64,000 bases of DNA from Owenia fusiformis (GCA_903813345.2 CAIIXF020000003.1:9564218-9628217), one strand, 5' to 3'; shown: positions 44,801-57,890, numbered from the stretch's first letter. Notes: generated by a model not told the origin, from the letters alone. Numbers and translations are program-made.

Positions 44801-45514
44801 GTTGTCATATGAATAAACCAAGGTTTTAATGAATTTCAACATTGCACCAATGGAGATTTGGCCCAAGTTTTTTTAAAATGTCATGAAAAATGATTTAAAT
44901 GACATAACTGTTTAAATCAAAGCTATAATTGGAGAAAATTTGTCACTGTATCCAAATATGCTATCAAAAATAAAGAAAAGTAATTCATTAGAGGAAAAAA
45001 GTGCAAATCTCTTGTAATCTCATGTAAAAACGAGAATTAGCGAGATTTCAAAGCTATTTAGAAACTCCTCTATTACGACTGCGGATTTACAAAATAAAAA
45101 TCCTTTAGAATTGTTGGTGTAATCAGGATGGCGATTTTGTGCGCTTTCCACTGAAGCGCTTTTAGCGTTTTTTCAGGTGTCAGCAAATGATTACAAAACT
45201 TGATACTAGTATTACAAAATTCAAATTAGTAATGTCCGTTGATTACAAAATACATACCAAATTAAAAAGATAATTAACTACCGAAAAGAAATCTACTATT
45301 TATCAGATGATCACCAGTTTAAGTTTCTAGTCTAGGAAAAAATTTAAAATACAGAAAATAAAAATCCGTGATTTTGTGAATTTAGGTTATTGTAGTCATT
45401 CTATGGACGTGTCAACCATGATTCATTTAAGATGTTTTTAAGGTTTTTCGTGGCTGTCCATTTATTTGAACTAATTATGGATGTATATGTCTGATTGCTG
45501 GGCCGATGAAAACA

Positions 45515-45598
45515 CCTCACTATTGTTACGTAAACGAAAACCGGGTTAAAAGTGATGTTAACCGGTTTTGAAGTTCCGTTTACGTAACAAAAGTGAGG
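45515..45598. repeat. imperfect hairpin, left copy
   Basis: CCTCACTATTGTTACGTAAAC on the left pairs with GTTTACGTAACAAAAGTGAGG on the right, and AAAACCGG with CCGGTTTT inside. Repeated at 52013-52096 by the duplication. Confidence 0.75.
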
Positions 45599-46179
45599 TA
45601 TTGGAGAGAACGATTTTTTATGACGCATGAACCGCAGACGTAAACCTATACGTTCCCGTTTACGTTCTATGAACAATGGTTAGGATATGAACACTAGGCC
45701 TCTGTTCCATTTCTGTTTTTAGTTTAACTTATTAAGCGCAAATGGCATGTGTAGAAAACACAAAATAAAATTGATTTCCGTTCAAGAGACAAGGCTGTAT
45801 TTGATATAACAGGCGACAGACTACCCCAGGTATAAATACCACAATCATCGATTCAGAAATTCTTCCGTTTTTCAAGACGACATTACCTTCCTATTTCTCA
45901 ATAAACGTGCCCCTCCCAATTTAAAATCAACGATACCCCATGCGTAGATTAGCAAAACTGCCCCGCTGAATATTGTCAGGCAAAAATAATGGTCTACAAT
46001 TATGTATTTTCTTAAATCTGCGTATTGTACAACATCAGCATCCCGAAAAATAATAAATAAAAGACAGTTTTAATGAATTATATATTTTAGTACAAGATTT
46101 ATTATGATAAATCTATTATATATCATTTACATTTTAGTTAGTTATTACGAAACTTTGAAAACACAATGAAAGAATACAA

Positions 46180-46540
46180 GTGATTTTTGTATACAATGAT
46201 TACCAAAATGGTACAAATGAACACCAATATGTTACAAATGAATTTCAAAATGGTACAAATAAATACCAGTATACAAATGAATACCTAAATGGTGCAATTG
46301 AACACCAATATAGTACAACTCAATACCAAAATGGTACAAATGATTACGAATTAAGTTCAAATGAATACCAAAATTATATAAATTAATACCAAAATGGTAC
46401 AAATAATAGCAAGTTTAGTTCAAATTAATACCTAATATTGGTACAAATGAATGCAAATATTGTACATATGAAATGAATACCAAGTTAGTACAAATAAATA
46501 CCAAATGATACAAGTGACTTCCAATATAGTACAATAAAAA
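46180..46540. repeat. degenerate 21-nt minisatellite at the duplication junction
   Basis: Units like GGTACAAATGAATACCAAAAT. The junction between the two 6.5-kb copies falls in it, and the same family resumes after the right copy (52680-53110) and at 53385-53805. Confidence 0.88.
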
Positions 46541-49500
46541 CGTAAATATATGTAAGCGGGAAATTTAAAATGTTTTAGGGCTACGTTTGCCTGCTACGTC
46601 CGCTCTGCATATTAAACAGGCAATGGGCCCATTTTTGAAGGAAAAATGACAAAATCTTATTTGAGACATGTTACTCACACACTCGATCAAGTAGCCTATG
46701 ATAAAAACATGAAAAACTTTAATTTGGGTCAACCATGGGCTTTCAACAAAATTGAAAGCCTACTGAAGTGAAAAAAATTACTTGCACAGAAAACAGCATT
46801 TGAAGTTCAGTGATCAAAAGAAGTGAATCACCACTTGTCACAAAGTGTAGCCTATGTTTGAATAACTCTTGGATTAAAAGATGGTTGAAAATTGTATCAA
46901 AAATAAATGGATAATTAATGCAAACAACAATGCCATCTTTTAATGGCATTGCTAAAAACGGGCTAAAAACTTGAAATGTATAAATTGATAGATCGAAAAT
47001 ATTTTTTCATGATCTAGTGGTTGGAAATACTAGCCTATGAAGATCAAAATTGAGACTTAACAATTTACGCATTTTGTTCCTTTAACTTTATGGCTACTAG
47101 TAAATAAATAAAGTAAACTCAGTTATCTTCTCGACTCCACTTTCTAAAATCTTTCATTCCATAACACAAATAATGGACGTCGGACGTCGGATTTTGAAAA
47201 TTTAAGGCCCATTTTCTGTAAAATTTGGCCTTTAATTTAAAAATAAGGCCTTAAACATGTTAAAAGGCCCAGTGATAATGCCCAAAAGGCCCACTTATCA
47301 GGGGCGGATAAAGGATTTCAGGTTAGGGGGTGCGCCTTGATTTTTGACTTCGAGGCCGATGGATGAACAAAGGAGGCCGGAAATTTCAAGAATTTGAATG
47401 CAATTTGCCGCAATCTTATCATTTCTGAACGTTTTGAAATTATACGGTAACAAAAAACATGGGGCAAAACGGCCCTAAATATCTTATTTTAAGTTGTTCC
47501 GTACTGGGTATTTTCTTATCTTTTCGTATACAAGTCGAAAACTCTCTAATTTTCTCAATACAGATACGTATAAGGAAAATAAAGTGAGTCACATTTGCTC
47601 GGCGACCGTAGGCCTACGGTCTATCATACGCTCATCAGCCATTTTAGCGTAACTACATTATCTTTATCTCGTATATTTCAGCTTTCAGCTTTCAGGTTCC
47701 GACATAAGATGTCACTTAAACGGATCTGTTTGAGTAACACAGCATTACTTCAGTAGACTACACAGTTATATATTGGACGCCATTTCACTCAGCTGAAATT
47801 TTCGAATCTTAAAATAAATATAACAAAACGGGGGGTTTTTAACATAAAAAATAACAAAAGGTTTTCCCAGTCATTGAGGGTGGTACGCAATCTCACACTC
47901 GACGTTTGTCGCAATGACGTAGCCTGAGGAGCATTGCTTCCACACAAGAGTTCCGACTCCCTCTATGGTACTAAGCTCCGGAACAGATCATATGCATGAG
48001 TAAGGGAGGAATGAGTCGAGTTCCTAATCTCTGATCCCTGCCAAGAGCGGGCAGTTCACATCCGTGACTCGCTAGGCCTCGGAAAAGACTCAAACCACAA
48101 GGCACTATAGACCTTTCCACACATAATCGCGCCCGTTCCTCCTTAGGTTCGATCCACTGACCCCCCGGTTTATGGACCTACTACGATGCCACCCGGCCAA
48201 CTCGTTCTAAGTGTCAGTTCCGGTCAAATATTTCATATATTAGCGATCCATATGAAGTGTTAAAGAAAAAAAGTACCCATTTCGAGGGTCGAACCCAAAC
48301 CGGCAAGACAGCTGACAGCGCTCTAGCCAACTGAGCTATAGAGTCAAAGTTAATGACACCACCAAAATTAAGACTTTTAACTCTAATCCGCCTAATGGCC
48401 ATTATTCGTTACGATGCGTTTATTTTGAACCGAAAATTAGGAGCTCGGGGAAATATTTGGGTTAACTAAACTTTAATAACGCAACATGTTTCACTGCAAA
48501 CTACGGTTCATGTATTTTTGAGAAATATGTTTATAAATGAATCCAATAGTTTGAATCAAAGTTCTTGCTTTGCGGTTTAGTAAACACAAGGAAAGAAGGG
48601 GACTTGAAAAAGACTAAATACAAAATAATGCAACTAATTAGATTTCTATATTTTAAAATCTAGCCTATTTGCCAAGTCGTCATATTTAAGTTTGCGTTGA
48701 TCACGTCAAGAAAATTAGCTAATTTGGCACATAACTAAGAAATCGATTCCGTTTAAAACTAATTACGCGTACCTGCTAATTCAAATCAAGGACGTCTATG
48801 TACAAATGTTGTATTGATCCCTAAGTGGTCAAAACCTGAGCATGTATTCAGCGAATGGTTGAGTTCTGCAACTACATGTATAGTTTTGGCCATAAATAAT
48901 TCGTCATGGATTTGCCGGAGTGAGGAATTCCCATGTTGAAAATATGAGAATTTTCCCTGTCAATGTACATATTGTGATTAACCATGAAAATATTGGTTGT
49001 CATATGAATAAATCTTTATCAAAGACGTTTTATGAACCATATTATGGATTTTGTTTTGGATTTCAGTTGCAATTGAAATCAGTCTGAGTGAATATATCAA
49101 TGGTACCTAAACTGATCCTGATGTCAATATTAACTCTAGTATGGACCCAGACCGAACCCTGCGAATGCCCCTGGCTACGGGCCTGGGACCCTTCGTTTCT
49201 CCTTAATAAACAAAGAAGAATTTTAAATTGTAAACTGCTGCTTTCCAATTACAGTATCGTACCATTTTATGGTATGTTATTTTATGGTATGATATGATAT
49301 ATGGGACAACTTCCCAATATCCGTTCACTGCAATATCTCGTAAAATCACAAAACTAGTGATGGCTACATCAATTTCATTCAATGTACCATGAAGCCACGT
49401 CTCTCCTCTTTGCAAAGATATGTCATTAATTCACATGTGGCAATGGTTGGGTGAGAAATCCTTCCATTTGCACAGTTGGTTAAAATCGGCTCTGGACCAA

Positions 49501-52500
49501 GTTTTAGATATTGCAAAAATCAGTGCAAGGGCTAAGTGCCAATGGAAGTTCCCCTGACTTGAATTGTTGTGACTTTTTCTTTTGGAGCTATCTCAGGAGC
49601 ATCTGTGCACACAATTCCTCCACCAGATATTGCAAAACCTCGAGAAAGAATTGTCCATGGGCTGTTTTTTCTGCTTTAACCCACATATGAGGGCTGATCC
49701 ATGCATGACGTGGACAGATGAGCGCATCTTTATGTGCAAGGAAGTGGTGGCAATTTGGAGGGGTATAGGATATATTCTTGCAAGAGTATGAGTATGAACA
49801 CTTTACTGTCTCTGTCACACCTGTCACACCTTCTTCCAATAGACTGATTTATGCAATGTTTAAAACTTGGGTCCGAGCTGAATTTTGCCCCACTTTGCAA
49901 AATTAATGATTATTCGGCCAGTTACGACTCCCTGTGAATGAATGATATTCCATTGCAAAGAGGAGTAATTTGGATTTTTCTTGGTACATTGAATGAAAAG
50001 GATGCAGTCAGCATTTGGTTTTATGTTTTCTTCCAATATTGCATCTGGCTCCGTACACTGACTTTTGATAATTAATTCTCTAATTGATTCTACATTGCCT
50101 AATTAATTAAAACACAACACACATGAGTAAATCACCAAAATATTTATGTTATTGAAAAGCATTGCCACCTTTTGCATCACTTCTAAATTATTTCTGTAAA
50201 CGTGCATTTTTAAAGGTTGTTTTTTCGAAAAAACTCAAAAACCAAATATAAATCCCTTTATGGAATGATTTATATATTTTGTGTGATGAAACATGTGTTC
50301 AAAGTACAATGTAACTTTGCATTAAAAATTGTAAAAAATTGATGGATGATGGTGAAAACAACGATTGTATTTTGAAAAAAAAACTTGTTAATGGGTGGAT
50401 TAAACGCGAATTATGAGATAATCCAATTGATCTTGGAACCATTCTTTGAACTTTTCTCGAAGATTATGCATTGGTCTTGCATATGCATTTATTTTTTACA
50501 GTCAGAAACTACTCGCCAAAAAATTATCAACTCTCAAGAAGCTGTTGCACTAACTTCCGTCATCCTTCAAAGCAAGTTGAAAAAGACCCTTTTTGAGCCT
50601 GGGAAGATCATTCTGTCATTGAAGGTGACATCTCAAATCTAAAGTCAGATTTGAACTTCTGATAACTTGAACATGATGATAAAAACATGATTTTGAAAAA
50701 AAATTGAAAAGGTCATTGAAGGTCAAATCTTAAATATAAAGTCAGATTTGAAGTTCTGAAAACAAATATAGCCTTATCAACTTACTTGCTGGAATAACAC
50801 CATGCGTTTTATAAAGGCGCCTCTAACGTTTACCCCGTTTGAAAAATAGGTGTAAGTATAGTCACACTACTATACATAACACCTAGAAATGCATAAGATA
50901 CTTTGTTTGTCTAATTGAATTGTTTAATATATTTTTGAAAGTGCCTTACTAGCATATAGTTTTTAACCGATAAACCATTCATAAGGAACGGACAAATAAA
51001 AACAAATACATAATCATTACTAATAAGCCAAATGGGTTGCTCATGAACACCTAATGCAAGGTATAGTAGTGTGATAGTTTCTAAATAGCTGAAAAGTGCT
51101 GACATAATAGATGTCACCCTTGTTTGTCTTTGATTTTCTAGGGCCAGACCTCCACTCACTCCAATGCTAGAAACTTGCAACAGTCACTTAATTTCATGAT
51201 TTATCAAAAAGTGTTGGTTGAATCTGTCTGAAACCCGAATGGCATACTATTGGATGACCCTGTCAATGTACATATTGTGATTAACCATGAAAATATTGGT
51301 TGTCATATGAATAAACCAAGGTTTTAATGAATTTCAACATTGCACCAATGGAGATTTGGCCCAAGTTTTTTTAAAATGTCATGAAAAATGATTTAAATGA
51401 CATAACTGTTTAAATCAAAGCTATAATTGGAGAAAATTTGTCACTGTATCCAAATATGCTATCAAAAATAAAGAAAAGTAATTCATTAGAGGAAAAAAGT
51501 GCAAATCTCTTGTAATCTCATGTAAAAACGAGAATTAGCGAGATTTCAAAGCTATTTAGAAACTCCTCTATTACGACTGCGGATTTACAAAATAAAAATC
51601 CTTTAGAATTGTTGGTGTAATCAGGATGGCGATTTTGTGCGCTTTCCACTGAAGCGCTTTTAGCGTTTTTTCAGGTGTCAGCAAATGATTACAAAACTTG
51701 ATACTAGTATTACAAAATTCAAATAAGTAATGTCCGTTGATTACAAAATACATACCAAATTAAAAAGATAATTAACTACCGAAAAGAAATCTACTATTTA
51801 TCAGATGATCACCAGTTTAAGTTTCTAGTCTAGGAAAAAATTTAAAATACAGAAAATAAAAATCCGTGATTTTGTGAATTTAGGTTATTGTAGTCATTCT
51901 ATGGACGTGTCAACCATGATTCATTTAAGATGTTTTTAAGGTTTTTCGTGGCTGTCCATTTATTTGAACTAATTATGGATGTATATGTCTGATTGCTGGG
52001 CCGATGAAAACACCTCACTATTGTTACGTAAACGAAAACCGGGTTAAAAGTGATGTTAACCGGTTTTGAAGTTCCGTTTACGTAACAAAAGTGAGGTATT
52101 GGAGAGAACGATTTTTTATGACGCATGAACCGCAGACGTAAACCTATACGTTCCCGTTTACGTTCTATGAACAATGGTTAGGATATGAACACTAGGCCTC
52201 TGTTCCATTTCTGTTTTTAGTTTAACTTATTAAGCGCAAATGGCATGTGTAGAAAACACAAAATAAAATTGATTTCCGTTCAAGAGACAAGGCTGTATTT
52301 GATATAACAGGCGACAGACTACCCCAGGTATAAATACCACAATCATCGATTCAGAAATTCTTCCGTTTTTCAAGACGACATTACCTTCCTATTTCTCAAT
52401 AAACGTGCCCCTCCCAATTTAAAATCAACGATACCCCATGCGTAGATTAGCAAAACTGCCCCGCTGAATATTGTAAGGCAAAAATAATGGTCTACAATTA

Positions 52501-53036
52501 TGTATTTTCTTAAATCTGCGTATTGTACAACATCAGCATCCCGAAAAATAATAATTAATAAAAGACAGTTTTAATGAATTATATATTTTAGTACAAGATT
52601 TATTATGATAAATCTATTATATATCATTTACATTTTTAGTTAATTATTAGGTAACTTTGAAAACACAATGAAAGAATACAAGTGATTTTTGTATACAATG
52701 ATTACCAAAATGGTACAAATGAACACCAATATGTTACAAATGAATTTCAAAATGGTAAAAATAAATACCAGTATACAAATGAATACCTAAATGGTGCAAT
52801 TGAACACCAATATAGTACAACTCAATACCAAAATGGTACAAATGATTACCAATTAAGTTCAAATGAATACCAAAATTATATAAATTAATACCAAAATGGT
52901 ACAAATAATAGCAAGTTTAGTTCAAATTAATACCTAATATTGGTACAAATGAATGCAAATATTGTACATATGAAATGAATACCAAGTTAGTACAAATAAA
53001 TACCAAATGATACAAATGACTTCCAATATAGTACAA
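46541..53036. repeat. 6.5-kb tandem segmental duplication, right copy
   Basis: Second copy of 40040-46537. The differences I saw in the first ~5.2 kb are very few: a 4-bp TA indel near 48236 and one extra A near 50700. They cluster in the last ~1.3 kb, near 51724, 52473, 52553, 52637-52652, 52757, 52850 and 53017. The same internal features are present. No protein gene recognised. Confidence 0.96.
48278..48344 (-). repeat. tRNA-derived (SINE-like) sequence, right copy
   Basis: Identical duplicate of 41781-41847 carried by the 6.5-kb duplication. Confidence 0.65.
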
Positions 53037-53115
53037 ATGAATACCAAAATGACAGAAATTAAAACCAAGATGATCCAAATCGACACCACAATAATGAATG
53101 AATACCAATATGGTA
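52682..53115. repeat. degenerate 21-nt minisatellite after the right copy
   Basis: Same AATGAATACCAAAATGGTAC family. Beyond 53036 it extends past the point where the left copy ends. Confidence 0.88.
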
Positions 53116-53144
53116 GAAAATAATTGTCAAGTCGTTATGGCAGA

Positions 53145-53300
53145 ATTGCCCGGATTTCGAAATTAATGAAGCTAATTGCCCGGATTTTGAAATTAATGAA
53201 GCTAATTGCCCGGATTTTGAAATTAATGAAGCTAATTGCCAGGATTTTGAAATTAATGAAGCTAATTGCCAGGATTTTGAAATTGGCGAGGCAAATGAAA
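53145..53300. repeat. 30-nt tandem repeat
   Basis: About five copies of ATTGCC(C/A)GGATTTTGAAAT with a TAATGAAGCTA end. Confidence 0.93.
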
Positions 53301-53384
53301 CCCAATCTCATTTTCAAGTTTATTCGGAATTTTATGATTGAATAATTTTGGTGAGGCACTTGCCTCCTTTGCCTCTTCCATGGC

Positions 53385-53805
53385 CATGTTTAAGAAATAC
53401 CATTATGGTACAAATAAATACCACCATGGAACAAGTGAATACCATTATGGTACAAGTGAATACCACTTTGGTACAAATGAATACTACTATGGTACAAATG
53501 AATACCACTATAGTGCAAATGAATACCATTATGATACACATGAATATCAGTTTGATACAAATACCACTATGGTACAAATGAATACCACTATAGTACAAAT
53601 GAATACCATTATAGTACAAATGAATACCACTATGGTACAAGTGAATACCACTACAGTACAAATGAATATGACTATGGTACAAATGAATACCATTATGGTA
53701 CAAATTAATACCACTTTGGTACAAATGAATACCATTATGATACAAATTAATACCATTATGGTACAAATTAATACCACTTTGGTACAAATGCATACCAATA
53801 TCTAA
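53385..53805. repeat. 21-nt minisatellite (AATGAATACCAYTATGGTACA)
   Basis: About twenty units of 21 nt. The period is a multiple of three, so long frames appear on both strands; the repetitive products have no other sign of being proteins. Confidence 0.93.
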
Positions 53806-55637
53806 TGTCAATTTCTGTTATATATTTGTCTTCATCTTTCTAGTAAATATTCATACCCTGTAAGATTAAACTTGTTCTTTTATGTGATAAAATGTCATTA
53901 AGCCCTGGTTTGTTTTATGAATAAAAATAATTTTTCTTTTATAAATATGCAAGATTATTAAAGGTACCTTATTCAAAATTTGGAAATAATTGCTAATATT
54001 TTGGCATCCATTAGAAATTTCAGGGTCGAAAAATTTTCCCCTCCACCCACTTCAATTGGATAACTGCAGCCATTGTCTAGGTCTTAGGTGTGAAATACAA
54101 TTATGAAACATAAAGGAGTGAAAATGGAGGGGTTTAAAATGAAGAGATAAAGAAAGGGAAAAACCTTTAATGAACACCTTTGTTAGTTGAACACCTTTAA
54201 TATGAGTCAAACACTTCTGTTAGTAATTCAACACCATTTTTATGAAAGATGACAATAGAATACAAAGTCGATAATGTTGATTTTTAAATTATTATATTAT
54301 GAATACAGAAAATAAATGGTAGAGGTATTCTATAGTAATATCTGGTAGGACCTAATACTGATACCAAAATGAATTCGGTACAATTTAAATTGGCCAGTTG
54401 GGCATTTTAATGAAGTTGGAGATTTTAGAATAACAATCATTTTTGGGTCCACTTTAACAATTTATGCGCTTACACAGAATTTCTCAATACACACATTCTG
54501 TAAAGAATGGTTATCTTTGGCAAATCTTTACAGTAATCTTTACAATAATACAGTAATTCATTATTTAAGAGTCATAGCAGAAATGACATCTTTGAAGTAC
54601 AACTGAGGATAATTTAACAATGTCAGAGGCCTTTAAGAGTAGCGCTGCTGCAGCACAATTGTTCTACTCACCAATGGATATTAAACTGTATTGAAAATTA
54701 ATGCCAATAGTAGAATTACAATTAGATACAACCAGGCATTAACATGAAAAAATGTCACCACCTAGTTGCTCACAATATTATTAGTTCAATCTTAAGTCAG
54801 ATTTGAATTTCTGAGAACTTGTAGATGATTTTGAAAAAAGGTCAATTTGAAGCAAGATGAAAAAAGACTTTTTGACCTTGAGAATGTCATTGAAGGTCAA
54901 GTCTTTTCTTTTTCGACCTTGAGAATGTCATTGAGGGTCAAATCTATAGTCAAATTTGAACTGTTGTGAGCTTGTACAGATAATTTTTAAAAATGGTCAA
55001 TTTGAAGCACGTTGAAAAAAGACCTTTTGACCTTGAAAAGGTCATTGAAGGTCAAATCTTAAATAGTCAGATTTGAACTTCTGAAAACATGTAGATGATT
55101 TTGAAAAAAATTGAAGTCAGTCTAAACAGTATTTGTTAAGTTATTGGAAGGTATAAGAATTTGTTATAGACGCCGATGGCCAACTGCCAACCACCAACCG
55201 CCAAAAAATAAAATGGAGACCACCACAATATGTCACCACTTTTTGGTGATGACATAATAAATTATACAGTATTACTTAAAGGGGCCAAGCCCCTTAGTTT
55301 ACTACAAAAATCATAACAACATGCAACTTGCAACAGACAAACATTTTCTGCAAAAATTACAGCACAAAGAAATTGCTTGCCTTTTTTGTGACATGTCAGG
55401 AGCAAAGTTTGAGTTGCATGCACCCTTTATAATTTTCAAATGATGGTAATTTCACTGACCATGTGAGCAATTCTTTTTAACTGCAATATTTACAGAAAGC
55501 AATGTAAGTAGCAATGCCCATTGAATCTGTGCAAGTTATTGATCGTCATGCATTTTTTCAGTAAAAAAATTTGCTGTATATTATAATGTGAAATCAGCAC
55601 TGAGTCCATTTATTTCAAAGATAGCATCACCTAGCTA
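53806..55637. other. intergenic sequence
   Basis: No gene seen. About 54785-55130 contains repeated blocks GACCTTGA(G/A)AA(T/G)GTCATTGAAG and AGTCAGATTTGAACTTCTGA that also occur at 44100-44265 and 50598-50762, so a dispersed repeat family is present. Confidence 0.6.
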
Positions 55638-55823
55638 CAGGATGGTCAAAAAATCCTCATACCTTTGTCATTTTAGGAAATGACTCCTTGATATTTGACA
55701 CTTTTAAACATCATTCAATTGCCTACCACATTTCATGACCATCAGACTGATAGTCACAATATTTTAGCACTTTGAATAATATGCTTTAGGTTTTGGCCGT
55801 CATCACGCTGTAGGCAAACCTAC

Positions 55824-55958
55824 TCAGTTGTCAATAACCAAAATGCATTCCTCAGCAGGAATGGACTGAATGACATGGATGATCTTCCTTTTGAGGTCTG
55901 CAGTTGTCCTGAGATTATTCTCGTACAGTCTTGTATCTTTGGAATATCCCCAATTTCT
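55824..55958 (-). pseudogene. transposase C-terminal remnant (mariner-like)
   Basis: The minus strand reads WGYSKDTRLYENNLRTTADL then KRKIIHVIQSIPAEECIL and a stop at 55824-55826. The pattern WGYLKD-x-(L/V)Y-x-x-(N/K)-P-x-T-x-x-(D/E)L-K-x-x-I is the C-terminal end of mariner-type DDE transposases. The rest of the enzyme is missing. Confidence 0.7.
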
Positions 55959-56016
55959 GACAATGTGTGTAGTTTTGCCTACATTGCTATAGTGGCCACT
56001 AGAACATGTTGTTAAA

Positions 56017-57293
56017 CAGAGGTGGCGTTAACGCAATTTTTTACGTTTTTTACTCACATTTTTGCAACTCTGACGCAAATATTCATTGTCTACCGAGTCT
56101 TTCTGACGCACGTTTGTTTCACATGCAAAATCCCCGCTTGGTACTTGGTTAAATTGATCCCTATACGTGAAAATACGTGATTGATCAAATTTATAATTTT
56201 GCTAATTCCGGAAATCTAACATTTCGTTCAGCGCAATCGAGCCTCCTTCCTACCGATCATTTTCTTATTTCGGTATTTCATATAATTTTTAAAGCCCTGT
56301 GATTCAGATTCAATGATAAACTTGAAAACATTGATCGATCCCTCGATTTGTTTATCTCGTGTGCTAGGGGACGTATCAAAAATGCAATAAAACGAACATA
56401 ACATTGAACAATAATTTATTAATTTCATACTCCCTTCTAAGGATTTTAGTGATCGTATATTTATCTAAATTACCGCATAAAATCTTTCCTTGAATGTTCA
56501 CACGCTAGATTTACGAACCTTTAGTTTCCTTCGCAAGTTCGCAAAATTCCTTCGCTAAGTTAGCAAGTTTCCTTGAGCCGTCCACTTCATCAGCATGCGC
56601 AGATGTAATGCGCAGTAGGTTTATCAATGGTGCTCACAGTGACCGATCTATCGTAAGTTTTCACCAAGTATTTTCAATTAACTCCCTCAAGTTAAGATCT
56701 TCGATTCACTAGATCTGAAGCTGATCCTATGAAGATAGATAATGGGCACATGAAAATCCAGTCGATCGCACATTAAGGGGGGTAATGATGATAAATTAGG
56801 TATGAAAACAAATCTACTTTCGGTTTCATTTTATAATTACAAGATTCTACCGTATTCAATTTAAATGATGCCCAGTATTGTGGTCGGACTTATATTGCCG
56901 TTTTAGACTTTGGAATGATTGCAAAAATGTTGAATTTCAACATGAAACGCTTTGACCCCAATTTGTGTAACTCCACACAGGGAGAAACTCCTCTCCCACT
57001 CCATTCACACCCATGACTCGCTGGACCAGATAATCAGATGATTAATAGTGACATTTTTCTTGCAATTGCCTAATTAATTAATTGTTAGTTGTTAATGTGC
57101 TATAAGAGTACAATAAAAGGTATGCACAAAATCAAAAAATAGATTTTGTATGTGGTTTCTACATTTTGTATGCATTTTTACTCAAGAAAAACACTTTTAT
57201 AGCTTTGACTCAACTTTTTTTCTTGTGACTCACTTTTTTGAAACTACCTGAGTCATGATGACTCACAAAAATATATGCCTACCGCCACCGCTG
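56017..57293. mobile_element. 1277-bp element nested in the mariner relic
   Basis: Ends CAGAGGTGGCG and CGCCACCGCTG are inverted repeats with one mismatch, flanked by TTAAA on both sides (56012-56016, 57294-57298). No intact frame; superfamily uncertain. Confidence 0.72.
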
Positions 57294-57544
57294 TTAAAGT
57301 GATGTAACATTGTGACTATCAGTCTAACGACCATGACATATGGTAGCCTCATAGGAAATTGAATGAAATGTGCCAAATGACAAAGAGTTACTTCCTTTAA
57401 TGAAGATATGAGGAAAATAGCGTCAAAGTTCTCATTTTTTTGACCACCCTGTATAATCAGTCCAGTGCATGGTAAACAAAAGACTTTTTTAAAGTTTCCA
57501 TGCTCTAAACTAACCAAAATAAAAAGATTAACAAATACAAAAGG

Positions 57545-57890
57545 AGAGTTGCAACATATGTGTGGAATACCATCCAGTAGTGTGTAAGTATACCATCCGA
57601 TCTTGTGTAAAGTATTCCATAGTGTATGGTATATGATCCAATCCTGTATATAGCATACAATCCAAAACTTTGTCTAGTACACCATCCAATCCTTTATACG
57701 GTTTAATATCCAATTGTGTGTGGATCCCATCCTTTGTATAGTATATCATCCAATCTTGAGTATAGTATACCATCCAAGTGTGTAAAGAATACCATCCAAG
57801 TGTGTAAACTATACCATCCGATCCTTTGTAAAGTATACCATCAACATTGTGTGTAAAGTATACCGTCCAACAGTGTGTACAGTCAGACAG
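57545..57890. repeat. ~22-nt tandem repeat
   Basis: About fifteen imperfect units like GTATACCATCCAATCCTGTGT with a GTAAA link. Confidence 0.85.

Larger units (their letters stand above)
40040..46537. repeat. 6.5-kb tandem segmental duplication, left copy
   Basis: Matches 46541-53036 almost base for base in the same orientation (offset 6497 to 6502). It begins CGTAAATATATGTAAGCGGG. The 3' end lies in the GTACAAATGAATACC minisatellite. Contents: a perfect palindrome GACCGTAGGCCTACGGTC (41103-41120), two tRNA-like segments (41640-41850), a lone MITE end (about 42668-42690), inverted arms at 42871-42932 and 43442-43504, a 58-bp direct repeat (42458 and 44760), and a hairpin (45515-45598). No protein gene recognised. 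Confidence 0.96.
55638..57451 (-). mobile_element. degraded Tc1/mariner-like element, interrupted
   Basis: Left end TA|CAGGATGGTCAAAAAA and right end (inverse) TTTGACCACCCTG|TA. Similarity between the ends extends over 100 bp (shared GACTGATAGTCACAAT). TA on both sides fits the TA target of the family. The coding remnant at 55824-55958 supports the call. Without the 1277-bp nested insertion only about 530 bp remain, so it is a deletion relic. Confidence 0.78.

Noticed and set aside
53332-53811. Open frames on both strands rich in NEYHYGT or IHLYHSG units
   Set aside because: Produced by the 21-nt minisatellite, with no support beyond the repeat.
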